Shown here piece after piece: positions 35,430 to 45,550 of a stretch of DNA of 64,000 nt (its first letter is position 1; every line of letters begins with the position of its first letter). The position numbers were made by a program, and so were the translations under genes. Source of the DNA: Conus ventricosus (Eukaryota; Mollusca; Gastropoda; Neogastropoda; Conidae); NCBI GenBank assembly GCA_018398815.1, contig CM031600.1:48008597-48072596 (forward strand). The letters are read 5' to 3'. Under the pieces are notes generated by a model that worked only from the letters and a program-made list of their open reading frames with translations, was not told where the DNA came from and made no database searches.

Positions 35430-36067
35430 TTAGAGAAAAAAGTTAAGTATCTTGACAGTGTGACATGGCTTCAAGATACAACGCGAGCCTTTACGGATAA
35501 AGCTCAACTGCTGTGGCTGTGGCTTTACAACAAATATACATGCGAGGTCCATTAAAGTATCCTAGGATGATCCAGGTTGATGATGGAAAAGAGTTTAAAG
35601 GCTCTGTAAGCCAGCTGTTTTTAAAACACCATGTTACAGTTAAGAGAGGGATCCCAGGTAACCATCGATCACAAGCCTTAGTAGAAAACTTTAATAAGAA
35701 TCTAGCTGAACGCCTGTTTACCTATCAATATCACAGAGAAATTATAGTAGAACACGTAATATGGAATGGGTTAGGAGATTGCCTGCAGTCTTACGTGCCA
35801 TGAACAATGAAGAATTTAAGAGCAACAGGCCTTAAGTCAGTAAACGCAATCAAATTAAAAAAAATTAGCATTACTGAAGGCATCCAAGGTAATCAAAAAC
35901 TCTTGCCATTTGGATTAAAAGTAAGATACTTGTATGCTCCTGGAGAGGCAGAAGGCGATGTTAGAATTAGAGCTACAGATCCTATATGGAGCGTAGATGT
36001 ATATGAAGTTGAAAGAATCATGAAAACAACCCCCCGTATATTATTTAAGAGAGACTTTCTCTTCTAG
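35430..36067 (+). pseudogene. Polinton-type integrase, C-terminal part
   Basis: A retroviral-type (rve) integrase that inserts element DNA. The frame 35513-35803 contains IQVDDGKEFKGSVSQLFLKH, with the second catalytic Asp, and QALVENFNKNLAERL, with the Glu 34 residues later. The first Asp should lie in the gap or in the broken start before 35513. After a shift at about 35760 the frame 35807-36067 (VNAIKLKKISITEGIQGNQ ... FGLKVRYLYAPGEAEGD) resembles the C-terminal chromatin-binding tail. The truncation by the gap plus shifts make it non-functional as read. Confidence 0.78.
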
Positions 36068-36209
36068 CGGTGCTACTACGTCTAAAAAGCCTGCCCCTAA
36101 AGATCGTTTGTTCGTGAAGAGCTGCAGGTTGTGCCGCCAAAACACAGTGAGTTAACAAAAAAAATAGTGTTTATTTTTGCTAAGTCATTAATTTTTTCGC
36201 TTTATTTTG

Positions 36210-36445
36210 GGTTTAACTGATCGTGTGTTTGTTTTTCAATGTTCTGTTTAATTGCATCAGTGTCTACCTGCCGCGAAGTAAAAGTCTTTCTCCACTCCTT
36301 TTGAAGTTCAATTTTCTGCCGTCTATAATCCTCACCGTCAGCCATAAGCTTCTGAAATTCTTCGTCTGTAATGTTTTCATCCTGTAATGATTTGCTTATT
36401 CTTAATCTTAATGAACAAAGTTTTTGCCGATGCTAGGGCAACAAT
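36210..36445 (-). pseudogene. Small coiled-coil accessory gene, broken
   Basis: Minus-strand frame with SLQDENITDEEFQKLMADGE and IELQKEWRKTFTSRQVD, then a stop near 36212. It is charged and helical. The beginning (LQKHTAIVALASAK) lies in another frame upstream, so one shift near 36400 broke it. I do not recognise a function. It is probably part of the Polinton-like gene set because it is packed between the integrase and other element genes. Confidence 0.5.
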
Positions 36446-36489
36446 GGCGGTGTGCTTTTGTAATTTAGGAGTTTTTTTTTTTAACAGCA

Positions 36490-36751
36490 CTTACAATCAT
36501 AGACATGCCTAACCTAAACCTAAGCCAAGGCCCCCTAATGCTAAAGAAACGGCGCCCCAGCCCGGTGGCTAAAAGAGCAACACCAGACCAGCACTTACGC
36601 TAGCTACAGCTGATGAGCCAGTAATTACATAAGAAAGAGTATTTAAAGCTTTAGCATATTTCATTCTAGTAACCCCATACTTATCCAAGTCGCTTTCTAT
36701 TTCCTTTTGAAGTTCAGTTATTTGCTTTAACCTAAACTGTTGAACATCCAT
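36490..36751 (-). pseudogene. Small coiled-coil and membrane protein, broken
   Basis: The frame starts MDVQQFRLKQITELQKEIES, an amphipathic helix, then becomes hydrophobic at YVITGSSAVASVSAGLVLLF. A glycine-rich hydrophobic stretch (GAVSLALGGLGLGLG) follows in a different frame near 36520-36545, so two shifts interrupt the second membrane segment. The start at 36751 follows an AT-rich intergenic stretch. Function is unknown. Coiled coil plus membrane segment is a recurrent design in this element (compare 42011). Confidence 0.55.
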
Positions 36752-36779
36752 TTTTAAATAAGATTATTTTATTAATTAA

Positions 36780-37640
36780 TCTTCTACATGTCTTCTTATT
36801 AATCCTTCTGGCAGCACTTCATTAACAGAGTAAAACGCAATAAAAATCAACATACTTAATGAGAATAAAGTCGAGTACTGTTAGTTTGTCTTTGTCAACC
36901 ATCACAGTAACCTTGTCAGACGATACATGGGTGTTTATTTTGTCTTCCGTTTTTAGTAATTGCAATACCAAGCTTAAGAGAGCATCTAAGTTTTCAGCCT
37001 TTATTTGTATGCCTCTAATTAACGTATGTTCTGCGCAAACTAGTATCGCCCTCCCTCGGAGTAATAAATAAACGAAAAATCATCGTCATTTGCCTAGTAG
37101 TGGCAGTATCTTTGGTTAAATTCTAAGCCGATGGTGTCATTCCCCACTTCAGCTAAGGACTTCTTTCTCTGTAGCATATATTCAAAACCCTGCCAAGTTA
37201 TTTTAATCTGTTTTTTCTGTGTGTTCCTGGAACTAGGCTAACAAGAATGGCCCTTCATTTAAAGCTTTTCTAAAATTGTTTTCCTTATCAAAGTATACAT
37301 GGGACTTCGTAGTTCAAACTTTAAATTCCAAGCAACTTCAGGAAGCAACGCCCACGCATTCTCTCTTTTATGAATTTGTATTCATGTTTGCCAAAATCGT
37401 TTGCTCTTAAATTTCTTATATCTTCTAGGGTAGGTACTGCTGTCGTTTTTTGTCTTCAATTGCTGTTCGTTTGTAAGCCCCATCATCTGTGTACTGAAAT
37501 CCATTAACATTTCCTGGCACTCCTATTAATCAAACTCAGTTGTGTCTGCTAGGTCTTTTAACTCTACTGCAACGCATTTAGGAGCTAGCTGCCTTTTGCT
37601 TCTGGCCCACTAGACATTCTTTTTATAATATAAAAATTAT
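36780..37640 (-). pseudogene. Unrecognised decayed element gene
   Basis: Read on the minus strand, conserved-looking pieces occur in several frames: TLEDIRNLRANDFGKHEYKF near 37400, ITWQGFEYMLQRKKSLAEVG near 37150, ANDDDFSFIYYSEG near 37070, and IQIKAENLDALLSLVLQLLK near 36980. The last ends in a stop near 36830. Pieces keep order and spacing, so this was one gene of about 280 residues. Position beside the ATPase would fit a minor capsid or protease gene, but no catalytic motif is seen and I make no assignment. Confidence 0.45.
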
Positions 37641-37689
37641 AACAAACAAATTGTTATAAGCAATCAATAATAAACAATCTACAATAAAC

Positions 37690-38615
37690 AAACGTATTGA
37701 ACTGGAGGGTCAGTCGTAAGCATAGCTTAGCGTGCTTAGATTTTTCTAACTGCTCTTTTATTTTTTTTAACTCGTCTTTGTCCCTTATTATATAATTTTC
37801 ACTTAAACATTCTTCAAAACTACTTTGTCCTTAGTGTAAAATAGTACAACCGATTTTAACTGCGATCTAAAGTCTTTTAAGACAGCATTGTATTTTTTGA
37901 GTTAAGAGCCACACAGAAACTAGGGCGTGGCGTCCGCTCTTTAGCTTTGACAGAGCTTTTCTCTTTGTCCTTAGTGTACAACCTTTCTCTTTGTCCTTAG
38001 TGTACAACCGATTTTAACTGCGATCCACACAGAAACTAGGGCGTGGCGTCCGCTCTTTAGCTTTGACAGAGCTTTTATCTTTGTCCTTAGTGTAAAATAG
38101 TACAACCGATTTTAACTGCGATCTAAAGTCTTTTAAGACAGCATTGTATTTTTGAGTTAAGAGCCACACAGAAACATAGGGCGTGGCGTCCGCTCTTTAG
38201 CTTTGACAGCATTGTATTTTGAGTTAAGAGCCACACAGAAACTAGGCGTGGCGTCCGCTCTTTAGCTTTGACAGAGCTCTAGCTTTGACAGAGCTTTTCT
38301 TTTTTTAACAATGTCTCGTTCAGCTGAACAGTCATCAATAATAACAGTGTTTCAGTTCCTCAATAGTCTATAGTAACAGTCGCTCAGTTTGTCGCTAGGA
38401 TCAACTAGAAATATATTCTCGTCTGTCCAAATAAACTTCCTTTCTTTGTAAGACTTGATGTGCTTAATGGTTGTGCAGAATATAACAATGTGCTCGTAAT
38501 GAAACCTGTATATTGTTTGTAACAAATCAAGTACGAAGACAGTTTTCCCACACCCAGTAATCCCGCAGATAAGAAACAGTGCGGATCTTTTGCAGAAACT
38601 TCAAGCTATCCATCT
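37690..38615 (-). pseudogene. FtsK/HerA-type packaging ATPase, decayed
   Basis: This enzyme pumps DNA into the capsid in Polintons and related viruses. On the minus strand the P-loop GITGCGKT is encoded at 38541-38564 and the Walker B run VIIDD at 38331-38345, with Ser/Glu residues after it as is normal for the family. C-terminal pieces (VSVWLLTQKYNAVLKDFRSQ) follow. A start codon lies near 38615, with a shift just before the P-loop. A 45-bp segment encoding the part after Walker B occurs four times (37909, 38025, 38164, 38230), so the gene has internal duplications as well as shifts. Confidence 0.83.
37905..38310. repeat. Duplicated segment inside the ATPase gene
   Basis: CCACACAGAAACTAGGGCGT followed by GGCGTCCGCTCTTTAGCTTT starts copies at 37909, 38025, 38164 and 38230. 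Linked pieces, CTTTGTCCTTAGTGTA and ACCGATTTTAACTGCGATC, are repeated in patchwork order. Unequal spacing shows several overlapping duplications. Confidence 0.9.
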
Positions 38616-38639
38616 GTTTTTATTAGAATATTTCTTCTG

Positions 38640-39925
38640 CATTTTAATAAGCCGCGTCTTTTAGTCTGTTTTCTTCAATGTTTAACTGAGCATCACAAAC
38701 CATAAAAACATGTATGTTTATTGGACCGTTTCCGTCTGCTTTCTTGCGAATATTTATTTTTATATACCATCTTGTCCTATCCTTTCTCCGCTTCCAAACA
38801 ATCTATTGTCAAATGTAGATCTAAAACCAGCCACAGCCCATATTTGGTTATTAAGTAGTCTTCGAGTCTTACATCATAAAGGCGAAGTTTTTTACATACT
38901 CGATCAACTTCAGGATATCTTTGCCTACCTCCAGCAAACAACTTTCTTATTTCATCAAAGTGTTGGCGAGGTAAAAGTCACGACCAGAATACAACTGATC
39001 AGACTTGCCATTTATTGCACAGTCAACCTTCTCAATTTTTGGATATAAAACGCTTCTGATTCTCTCTGAAAAGGGGTTGTTTCTTCAGTAAATAAGAATA
39101 AAATTCCTTTTAAAGACTTCAGGACTGATTTAGATGTATGTTCCAAAGAGTGTCTCGCTTGTTTTTATTTTCTGTAGTGAGTGTATAACCATTTCATAAT
39201 AAATAACCGTTTTACTTTTATACTGGGTTTAATATTGTTCTAGCCAGTCCGGGGTTAGTAACAACATCAACTCAAGAGAAATGTCGCTGACTGTGTATTT
39301 AGCTAAGGGGTCTTCAGACAGAACAACAGAATCGCTAGGATTAAATGTCAGTTCATAAGAAAGTTTTTCTTTCAGTGCGCCTTGGTAATATGGCATTATG
39401 CGTCTTTAACAGTTCAAATCTAGAGGGATGCAGAATCTGTTGCCAAATGCTTTTGCTACTGCCTCATCTTTAACATCATTCTTTGCATCCTCCGCTTTAA
39501 GCCTGTGCTTGAGGCTTGTTTGGGCTTTGTATTCCCTGATAAACTTTCTATTTTCTTTCTTTTTAGCAGCCATAAGTCAGAATAGAGGCAAAATTGTCTG
39601 CCTCGCTTAGTACAAAGACTTCTCTGCCCTCCAGTCTGATTACTATATGATTAACGATAGCCCTGCCTAAATTAGCAACAACAGTAGCATTAGGGTCTAT
39701 TGATTTAATATCTATTTGGAATGCTAGTTTAGCAGTGCCTGGCATTATAACATCGTCAGCGCCAAGATCAGGGAACTTAACTATTAAAGTTTGTCCAGGC
39801 TCAACTGTTGATGGAGTATTTACACTAGTAACGGTCTGCCTTATACCTCTTACGCCATGGGGTTCCTTCTCTTTTCTGTATGGATCGAGGTCACAACCGT
39901 ATGAGTTCATTTTTTTATAAAACAA
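38640..39925 (-). pseudogene. Double jelly-roll major capsid protein, decayed
   Basis: Forms the icosahedral shell in Polinton/adintovirus-like elements. Minus-strand pieces in order are SVNTPSTVEPGQTLIVKFPD and LGRAIVNHIVIRLEGREVF (39563-39890); NRFCIPLDLN and YELTFNPSDSVVLSED (39290-39440); DEIRKLFAGGRQRYPE (about 38930); and INIHVFMVCDAQLNIEENRL (about 38700). The second Met at 39910 is a likely start, because the residues before it are poor. Total length is about 425 residues. At least five shifts or stops separate the pieces. Assignment rests on the gene pair with the ATPase and on motif order. Confidence 0.72.
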
Positions 39926-39946
39926 AAAAGAATATAAATAAAAAAT
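39926..39946. promoter_or_regulatory. Very short divergent promoter region
   Basis: Only about 20-35 bp of AT-rich DNA (AAAACAAAAAAGAATATAAA) separates the minus-strand capsid gene start from the plus-strand acidic gene start. Any promoters must overlap the coding starts. This is inferred from position only. Confidence 0.35.
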
Positions 39947-40380
39947 ATGGATGAAGATTTTGACGCGATTAATCCTATTGAAGAAGAAAGAAATCTGCGA
40001 GGCCCTTCATTTGACGAAGATGAAACAGAATTAGTTCCTTCATTGCGCAAAGAACTTGAAAGAGCAGCAGAAGGTTCTTCAATCCCTTCATTAGAAGAAT
40101 CAGAAACACCCCCTTCAGTTAGCGCATCTCGTGCAGAACTATTAACAAATAGAATTAACTCATTCTACATAAGCTTAGGACTAGAGCCGCCAGAAGGTCA
40201 TAGTCCTTTGATTTTAAGATTGATAAAAGCAACCATCTGTATATAAGAACTAGCAGAGGAAATTTTGTAAGAGTTACTACAAAGCCAGACCCAACTAAGG
40301 TTTTAAAACTAAACACAATTAAAACAGAGGATCCCTGTTGCCGACCAAAGGCGATTAAACATTTTAAATTTAAGGCCTGA
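39947..40380 (+). pseudogene. Acidic element protein, frameshifted
   Basis: Starts MDEDFDAINPIEEERNLRGP, very acidic, then ELTNRINSFYISLGLEP-like helical residues. After a shift near 40205 the sequence continues (LYIRTSRGNFVRVTTKPDPT ... AIKHFKFKA) to a TGA at 40378-40380. About 145 residues in all. Function is not recognised. It is divergent from the capsid gene. The next element gene began only 20 bp downstream before the Tc1 insertion separated them. Confidence 0.6.
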
Positions 40381-40393
40381 GGCTGTTAGTCTT

Positions 40394-42005
40394 TACTACT
40401 CAAAAGAATTTAAGGGCCACACAGTTCATCACTCCCCAATAATAACTCATAAGTCCGACAGCTGAAATCAACCAACAAACATTTAATTCAATCATTTGAT
40501 CACGATGGACACAATTTCATCAAGAAGTGCAAATCAATTATCGCGAAAATTTCATTGACGTGGACACACCCCCATTTTGCAAACTCAGAACAACCGACTG
40601 TCAGAATGTCAAGAGTCAATATCGTGTGTGACCGCCATTGCCGTTGATGCAGTCAAGGCAGCGCTGTCTCATGGATCTGACCAAAGTCTGGAGGGTGGTC
40701 TAGAGGATCGCCTGCCACTCCTGCTCCAGATTCCTGAACAGGACGTCGAGATTGTGTGCAGGAGGGTGGTTGTTGCGTATACGACGGCCCAGAACACCCC
40801 AAAGATGTTCGATGGGGTTCAGATCGGGTCAGCGGGCAGGCCAGTCCATCCTGGTGACTTGCTGCTGCTGGAGAAAGTTCTGTACGACCCGAGCTCTGTG
40901 CGGCCTGGCGTTATCGTCCTGTAGTATGCTCCTGGTCCCATGGCCTGCAAAGCTGGTACAGCGATTAGCTCCAGAATGTCGTCCCTGTAGGCTACGCCGT
41001 CAGGTAGCCTTGGACACTGTGCAGGGTGTTCTGTGATGAAGACTGAAGCCACTCAACACCATCAGGGACCCACCACCATAGCGGTCGTGCTCCGCAACAG
41101 TGGCGTCAATGAAGCGCTCTCCAACACGCCTCCAGGTGCGAATCCTGCCGTCGTTGAAGGACAGGGTGTAGCGGGATTCATCAGAAGAGAGCACCCTGGA
41201 CCACTGCTGCCTTGTCCAGGCCAGGTGTCGTTCAGCCCAAGCCAGGCGAGCAGCACGGTGAGCTCTGGTCAATGGAGGTCGCAATGCTCGACGCCTTGAC
41301 CGCATGTTGGCCTCACGCAGGCGGTTGCGAACCGTCTGGTCGCTGACGAGGACGTTCCTGACTGCTCTCAGCTGCCCCCTGAGCACGTTGGCGGTGGCGG
41401 TTCTATTGCGTAGTGCCGCCAGGGTGATGAAGCGATCCTGTCGTCTGTTGGTCGCTCTGGGGCGTCCAGGTCTGCATGCTTCTTGAACTCTCCTATAGTT
41501 GTTGTACCGGTCTCTCAGTGTTTGAATGACAGAATGTGTTACTCTAAGTCGTCTGCCAACTTCTCGGACCGCCACGCCTTCTTGTAGCCAGGCCACAGCC
41601 ATCCCTCTCTCAGCGTCACAAAGTTTGCGTCTTGGTGGCATGTTGGAACACCCCCCCAGAAGCGTCCCTAAATAAAGCCACTGGTCAGCGAATCAGGTTG
41701 TCAAGTGTTCATTAAAGGTCCGGCTTGCATGTGCAATGCAGTTTTCAGACAGCCGAACACTGCTGCGCCAGCTAGGCGCACTCAAATTGCGACCTTTTTC
41801 TCGTGGTTTTTTAGCTTCTTTTGCGGACCAGTGTAACGCCTTTGACACAGATTCGACTGAACAATTGCCAAAACCAGTTTTCTGTGAAGCACTTGTCACA
41901 CTCTGAGTGAATAAATTGGCCATAAACATTTCATGTTTTATGCTACGCTGTGTTATGTAAACCATATCAAAAATGAATGCGGCCCTTAAATTCTTTTGAG
42001 TAGTA
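40394..42005 (-). mobile_element. Tc1-type transposon inserted in the Polinton-like element
   Basis: The inverted ends are TACTACTCAAAAGAATTTAA (40394) and its complement ending at 42005, extending through GGGCC. TA target bases are at both ends. About 1.6 kb with one minus-strand transposase. It lies exactly between the stop of the acidic gene (40380) and the start of the coiled-coil gene (42011), so it disrupts neither coding frame. Confidence 0.93.
40616..41641 (-). pseudogene. Tc1-type transposase, frameshifted
   Basis: About 341 residues. It starts MPPRRKLCDAERGMAVAWLQ, with helix-turn-helix segments (VREVGRRLRVTHSVIQTL and a second after an RPGRPRATN linker). The first catalytic Asp is in VLSSDESRYTL. 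The frame breaks near 41040, within the GGGSLMV segment. The end is read in a third frame as DPIEHLWGVLGRRIRN, holding the catalytic Glu, and finishes GGHTRY at 40616. The second Asp region (QDNARPHRA-like) is blurred by the shifts. It belongs to a different subfamily from the copy at 24393. Confidence 0.87.
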
Positions 42006-42010
42006 TAGAA

Positions 42011-42780
42011 ATGACCTCTTTTCGAGAGTTAGACCCAAGAACAGATGAAGCAATAGCAGAAATCGAGACGAGTTTTAATGAGGAAACAGCCAGAAAAACA
42101 TTAGAAACAATTGGCGATTCTCCATTGCCTATGCGTGAAATCCTGGGGCTTAATGATCGTCTAAAGTCAATAAGGGGTGAACTAGAAAACAATTTGGCAA
42201 AACTTGGTGAGCTAGATAGAGAGATAGAAGAAGAAAAAAATAAGCTGGCTGATGCAGATAATAACAATTTAGAGCGAGAAGAAAAGGTTAGAATACAGCA
42301 GAAAATACAGGATTTAATGCTACAAAGGTCAGCTAGGTTAGAAGTGCTGTCTACTAACAGAGCGCAGCTAGCATCACAAACAAGCAGAATAAGAGAAACT
42401 ATAAACAGAATTCTTTATGAAAACACTACGCTAGCTGAAAGAATAAGGACTCTGTTCAGGGAACAGGGGATTACAATAGTTAGTATATTAACAGCTGTTG
42501 GGTTTGCTATCTCTATACTCGTTTATGCTTTAACCGGCAGTGCACCAACAGGGCCAGTAACGCCTCCAACACCTCAGCCTGGTAAAAGTTGGATTAGAAA
42601 ACAATTGCATATCTAGCAAACTTATTAAAGAAGTTAGCTGCCAAAGCGCTTGATGCTCTGCTGGCATAATAGGCAGTGTTGTTAGTTGGGTTTTGTCTAC
42701 TATAGGCAAGTTGTGGTTATATGGCTGACCATTGTGACGTTAGGAGTGCTAGCTGCTGGATTAATTTTTTGTGAAATAAA
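42011..42780 (+). pseudogene. Coiled-coil membrane protein of the element
   Basis: Starts MTSFRELDPRTDEAIAEIET at 42011. An in-frame TTG at 41996 lies inside the Tc1 end and is not native. Residues 45-150 form a long heptad-rich coiled coil. Then comes a membrane segment, TIVSILTAVGFAISILVYAL, and a proline-rich linker (PVTPPTPQPG). The frame ends at 42616, but coding-like pieces (NLLKKLAAKALDAL, IIGSVVSWVLSTIGKLW) continue in shifted frames to about 42780, with a second membrane segment. Function is not known. It may be a virion or membrane-associated protein of the element. Confidence 0.6.
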
Positions 42781-42782
42781 GT

Positions 42783-43024
42783 ATGGCTAATCCAGTAAAA
42801 GTTAAAAATACAAACAAGGGCGTCTTTTCGCTAGTGTGACTGTCAGTGTGAGGAACATTAACGGGTGGAGTGCTTTCTGGCTGCTTTTGGCTGTGGGGGC
42901 TTTCTGGGGTGTTTATAACTGGATCGCTTTCTTCAGAGCTGGGTACTTTTTAAAAATGGATGGAGCGGGCCTTGTGTTTAAGGGCATTTATTGTGCCCTA
43001 AGTTTTGGTCGTCTCCAGCTATGA
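42783..43024 (+). pseudogene. Small membrane protein, frameshifted
   Basis: MANPVKVKNTNKGVFS begins at 42783. After a one-base shift near 42830 the frame gives SVRNINGWSAFWLLLAVGAF followed by WGVYNWIAFF, one or two membrane segments. It ends at 43024. Packed directly behind the coiled-coil gene on the same strand. Function is unknown. Confidence 0.5.
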
Positions 43025-43992
43025 GGATTTCATTGTTATAATTCTGTATCATACCAATCTGTAGTCTAAGGTCAGAGGGCAGCATGTATATCCATAGCCT
43101 ACAAACAAAGTCAACCTTTGACCTAGCATGTGCAAGAACATCTTGATACCTTTGTATGCTGGAAGGCAAATCAACAGCAGAGTTATAGCATCTTCTAAAT
43201 TGGCTAGAAATTGTTTTCTGGCATCAAAGCCCGTAGATTGATCTACTATGCTAGACTTAGTCTGTGCTTGCGCTCCTAATACACACCAAACGTATGTCCT
43301 TATGGAGTCATTAAGTCTTTGCACGCCTGGCATTGTTAGACCTTTACTTTTATCTAAGATAAATGTTGTCCAGCCATTAGGGTGTTTTGTTCTATGGATC
43401 CCAATCGAACTTGTGTGTTTGGTTGAAAAGAGGTGTGGCCAGGCCAGTAGTCATAAGTATATTCTCTTTTTGTGCCCCACAAATACAATGTGCCTAACCC
43501 ATGATTGCGGTCTAACTTTTGTCTAAAATCATTGAAGGATCAATGTTAAATTCGTTGCAGATTCTTTCATATGCATTATTGTCCATTGGGCTTTTAAATG
43601 GATTAAACGCGTTGTCGTTAGGGAGTGCACTTGTAGTTCAGTTAGTATTCGCCTGTATTGGTAATAAACATGAAAGTTATATACTGCACTTACTAAAAGA
43701 TTAGGGTGGTTTAAATGGTTTGCATATGAAACGCCGCAGCCAGTAGTTGCGCAGTAAATGGCAAAATTTAACTGATTCTGGAAAAAAGCCATAGGGTGGG
43801 ATGACCATGCTGATGGCACTCTATCATTCTTATTGGCGGATTTAAATATCTAGTTAGCGGGTTTACAAGTCTAACCCGGAAGCCGTATGATCCATCTACT
43901 GCAATGGTTAAATTGCTGAAGTCCAAAGATTTGGGGTTATAAAACGCTCCTACATTATAAGCAGCATGTTCAATATATTTAAAAGCTACCAT
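42960..43992 (-). pseudogene. Unrecognised conserved element protein, broken
   Basis: Starts MVAFKYIEHAAYNVGAFYNP at 43992. Later pieces in other frames are PSAWSSHPMAFFQNQLNFAI and YNFHVYYQYRRILTELQVHS (43600-43819), then PGVQRLNDSIRTYVWCVLGA and FDARKQFLANLEDAI (43150-43333), and ARSKVDFVCRLWIYMLPSDL with IGMIQNYNNEILIA (42990-43140). Order is kept over about 340 residues with several shifts. I associate such a protein with Polinton-like loci of invertebrates, from memory. A role as a structural protein is only a guess. Confidence 0.5.
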
Positions 43993-44027
43993 TTTTTAAA
44001 TTAGTTTTTTTAATAGTTATAAAAAAG

Positions 44028-44780
44028 ATGCGCATCTATATAAACCAACAAAACAAACGTGTGTTCTAACGTACCCAATTGACATAGGCGCGGTAATTAT
44101 AGGGTTGCCCTTAGAGAAATTGGGTTTAAAGTTATGTGGGCTAAACATATCTGAAAAGGCTCAAAATAACTGGATTAATGTTAATGACGAACAAGGCAAT
44201 CAAATAACTCATGTGCAAATACCTGATGGTTACTACAAACTTTTGTTTTTAAAAAGAAGTACTTAGCGAATATGGTATATTGTTACAATTATGAGGCAAA
44301 CCTCAGAATTACTATGAATTTTCCACTAGAAGAAAAAAGAGAGTATACTTTCCCAAAGGGCTAGCTCGAATTTAGCTTCACAATAGGGGAGATTATAGAT
44401 TTAGTACAAGAGAAGATGTTTATCAATTCAAAAAACCTTCGATTTTTCTCTCGTGAACCCCATTTTGTATGTTCATTTACAACAGTAAAAACATGGCTAA
44501 TTTGTTTGCTGGCTATCCGTCTACAGTTCTAAAGGTTTTGCTACCAACTAGGGCAGGGTTTTGCGATTATCAGTTATATAGGTTTTGATGGAGACAGTGA
44601 ATTTAAAGAATTAATTAGCGAAGATATAAATCATTGGATGTAAAATAACTAATCAAGATGAAAAGCCAGTTGTTTGTTCTGATTTGTTAATAGAGCTGGA
44701 AGTAGAAGATCGTATTAGAAAAGTAGTAAGGGCTCAGTCCCGCGGGGCGTTAATAGCGCTTTCGTTATATTTAAAAGGTT
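44028..44780 (+). pseudogene. Duplicated element gene, copy 1 (decayed)
   Basis: The start, MRIYINQQNKRVF, follows TAGTTATAAAAAAG. Pieces such as NVNDEQGNQITHVQIPDGYY and VLEVEDR-like ends match copy 2, which starts 779 bp downstream, but this copy lacks a central stretch (about 44400-44500) and has several stops. Copy 1 runs into a partial second start of the opposite-strand gene (44781 leftwards, MEPFKYNESAIN). Confidence 0.6.
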
Positions 44781-44806
44781 CCATTTTTAAATTTGTTATA
44801 AAAAAG

Positions 44807-45536
44807 ATGTACGTCTATATAACCAAGCAAAACGAGCGTGTTTTCTTAACGCCACCCAATTAACAAAAAGGCGCGTAATTATAGGATTGCCCTTAAAGAA
44901 ATTGGTTTTAAAATAAAATGGATTAACATATCTGAAAGAGCTAAGAATAACTGGGTAGATGTTAAGGATGAACAAGGCAATCTATTAAAACATTTAAAAA
45001 TACCCGATGGCTACTACAACTTTTGTTCTTTAAGAGAAGTATTTAGCAATTTTAACATTAAGTTAAAAATCAATGAGGCAAATCTTATAATTACTATAAA
45101 TTTTCCAGAACTTAAAGAAAGGGAGTACGTTTTTCCAAGAAGCCTTGCTCGAATTTTAGGCTTTTATGACAGTGGTGAAACATATCATATTAAAACACAT
45201 ATGCACTTAAAAAGCGGACTTTATGAGTATGTAGGCAGTAGACCAGCCGATTTTCTCATGTACCCGATGTTGTATGTCTATTTAGAAGAGTTAAAAACAG
45301 ACCGCAATTTATTTATGGGGCAGCCCTCTACAGTTCTACGAGCACTGCCGGAAATTAAGGCAGGGTTTTGCGATTATCAGTTATACAGGTTTGGTGGAGA
45401 CAGCCAATTTAAAGAATTAATTGGCTTAGATATAAACTCATTAAATATAAAAATAACTAACCAAGACGGAAGACTAGTTGTTTGTTCTAATTTATTAATA
45501 GTGCTGGAAGTAGAAGAACGTACTGTAAACCCGTAA
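44807..45536 (+). pseudogene. Duplicated element gene, copy 2 (better preserved)
   Basis: Starts MYVYITKQNERVFLTPPN at 44807. After early shifts it is open to the stop at 45534-45536. Readable parts include WVDVKDEQGNLLKHLKIPDG, FPRSLARILGFYDSGE and LKSGLYEYVGSRPADFLMYP, ending VVCSNLLIVLEVEERTVNP. About 240 residues with beta-rich composition. Family is not recognised. The tandem pair and its shared upstream sequence show a 779-bp duplication that took in the upstream region and the start of the minus-strand neighbour. Confidence 0.62.
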
Positions 45537-45550
45537 TTTTTATGTTCCTG

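Larger units (their letters stand above)
35430..45540. mobile_element. Decayed Maverick/Polinton-like (adintovirus-type) element
   Basis: These are large double-stranded DNA elements related to viruses. They integrate with a retroviral-type integrase and encode capsid and packaging proteins. Seen here are an integrase C-terminal half (35430-36067), a double jelly-roll capsid gene (38640-39925, minus), an FtsK/HerA-type ATPase (37690-38615, minus) and at least six accessory frames. The region is AT-rich with tight gene spacing, unlike its surroundings. Nearly every gene has shifts or stops. No family-B DNA polymerase or terminal inverted repeats are seen; the left end is lost in the gap at 35330-35429. 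Confidence 0.8.

Noticed and set aside
37640..38320. CRISPR-like spaced repeats
   Set aside because: Spacing is irregular and the repeats encode ATPase sequence; the host is eukaryotic.
38710..39048. Plus-strand 112-residue frame
   Set aside because: Antisense to the decayed capsid gene, whose C-terminal motifs read on the minus strand.
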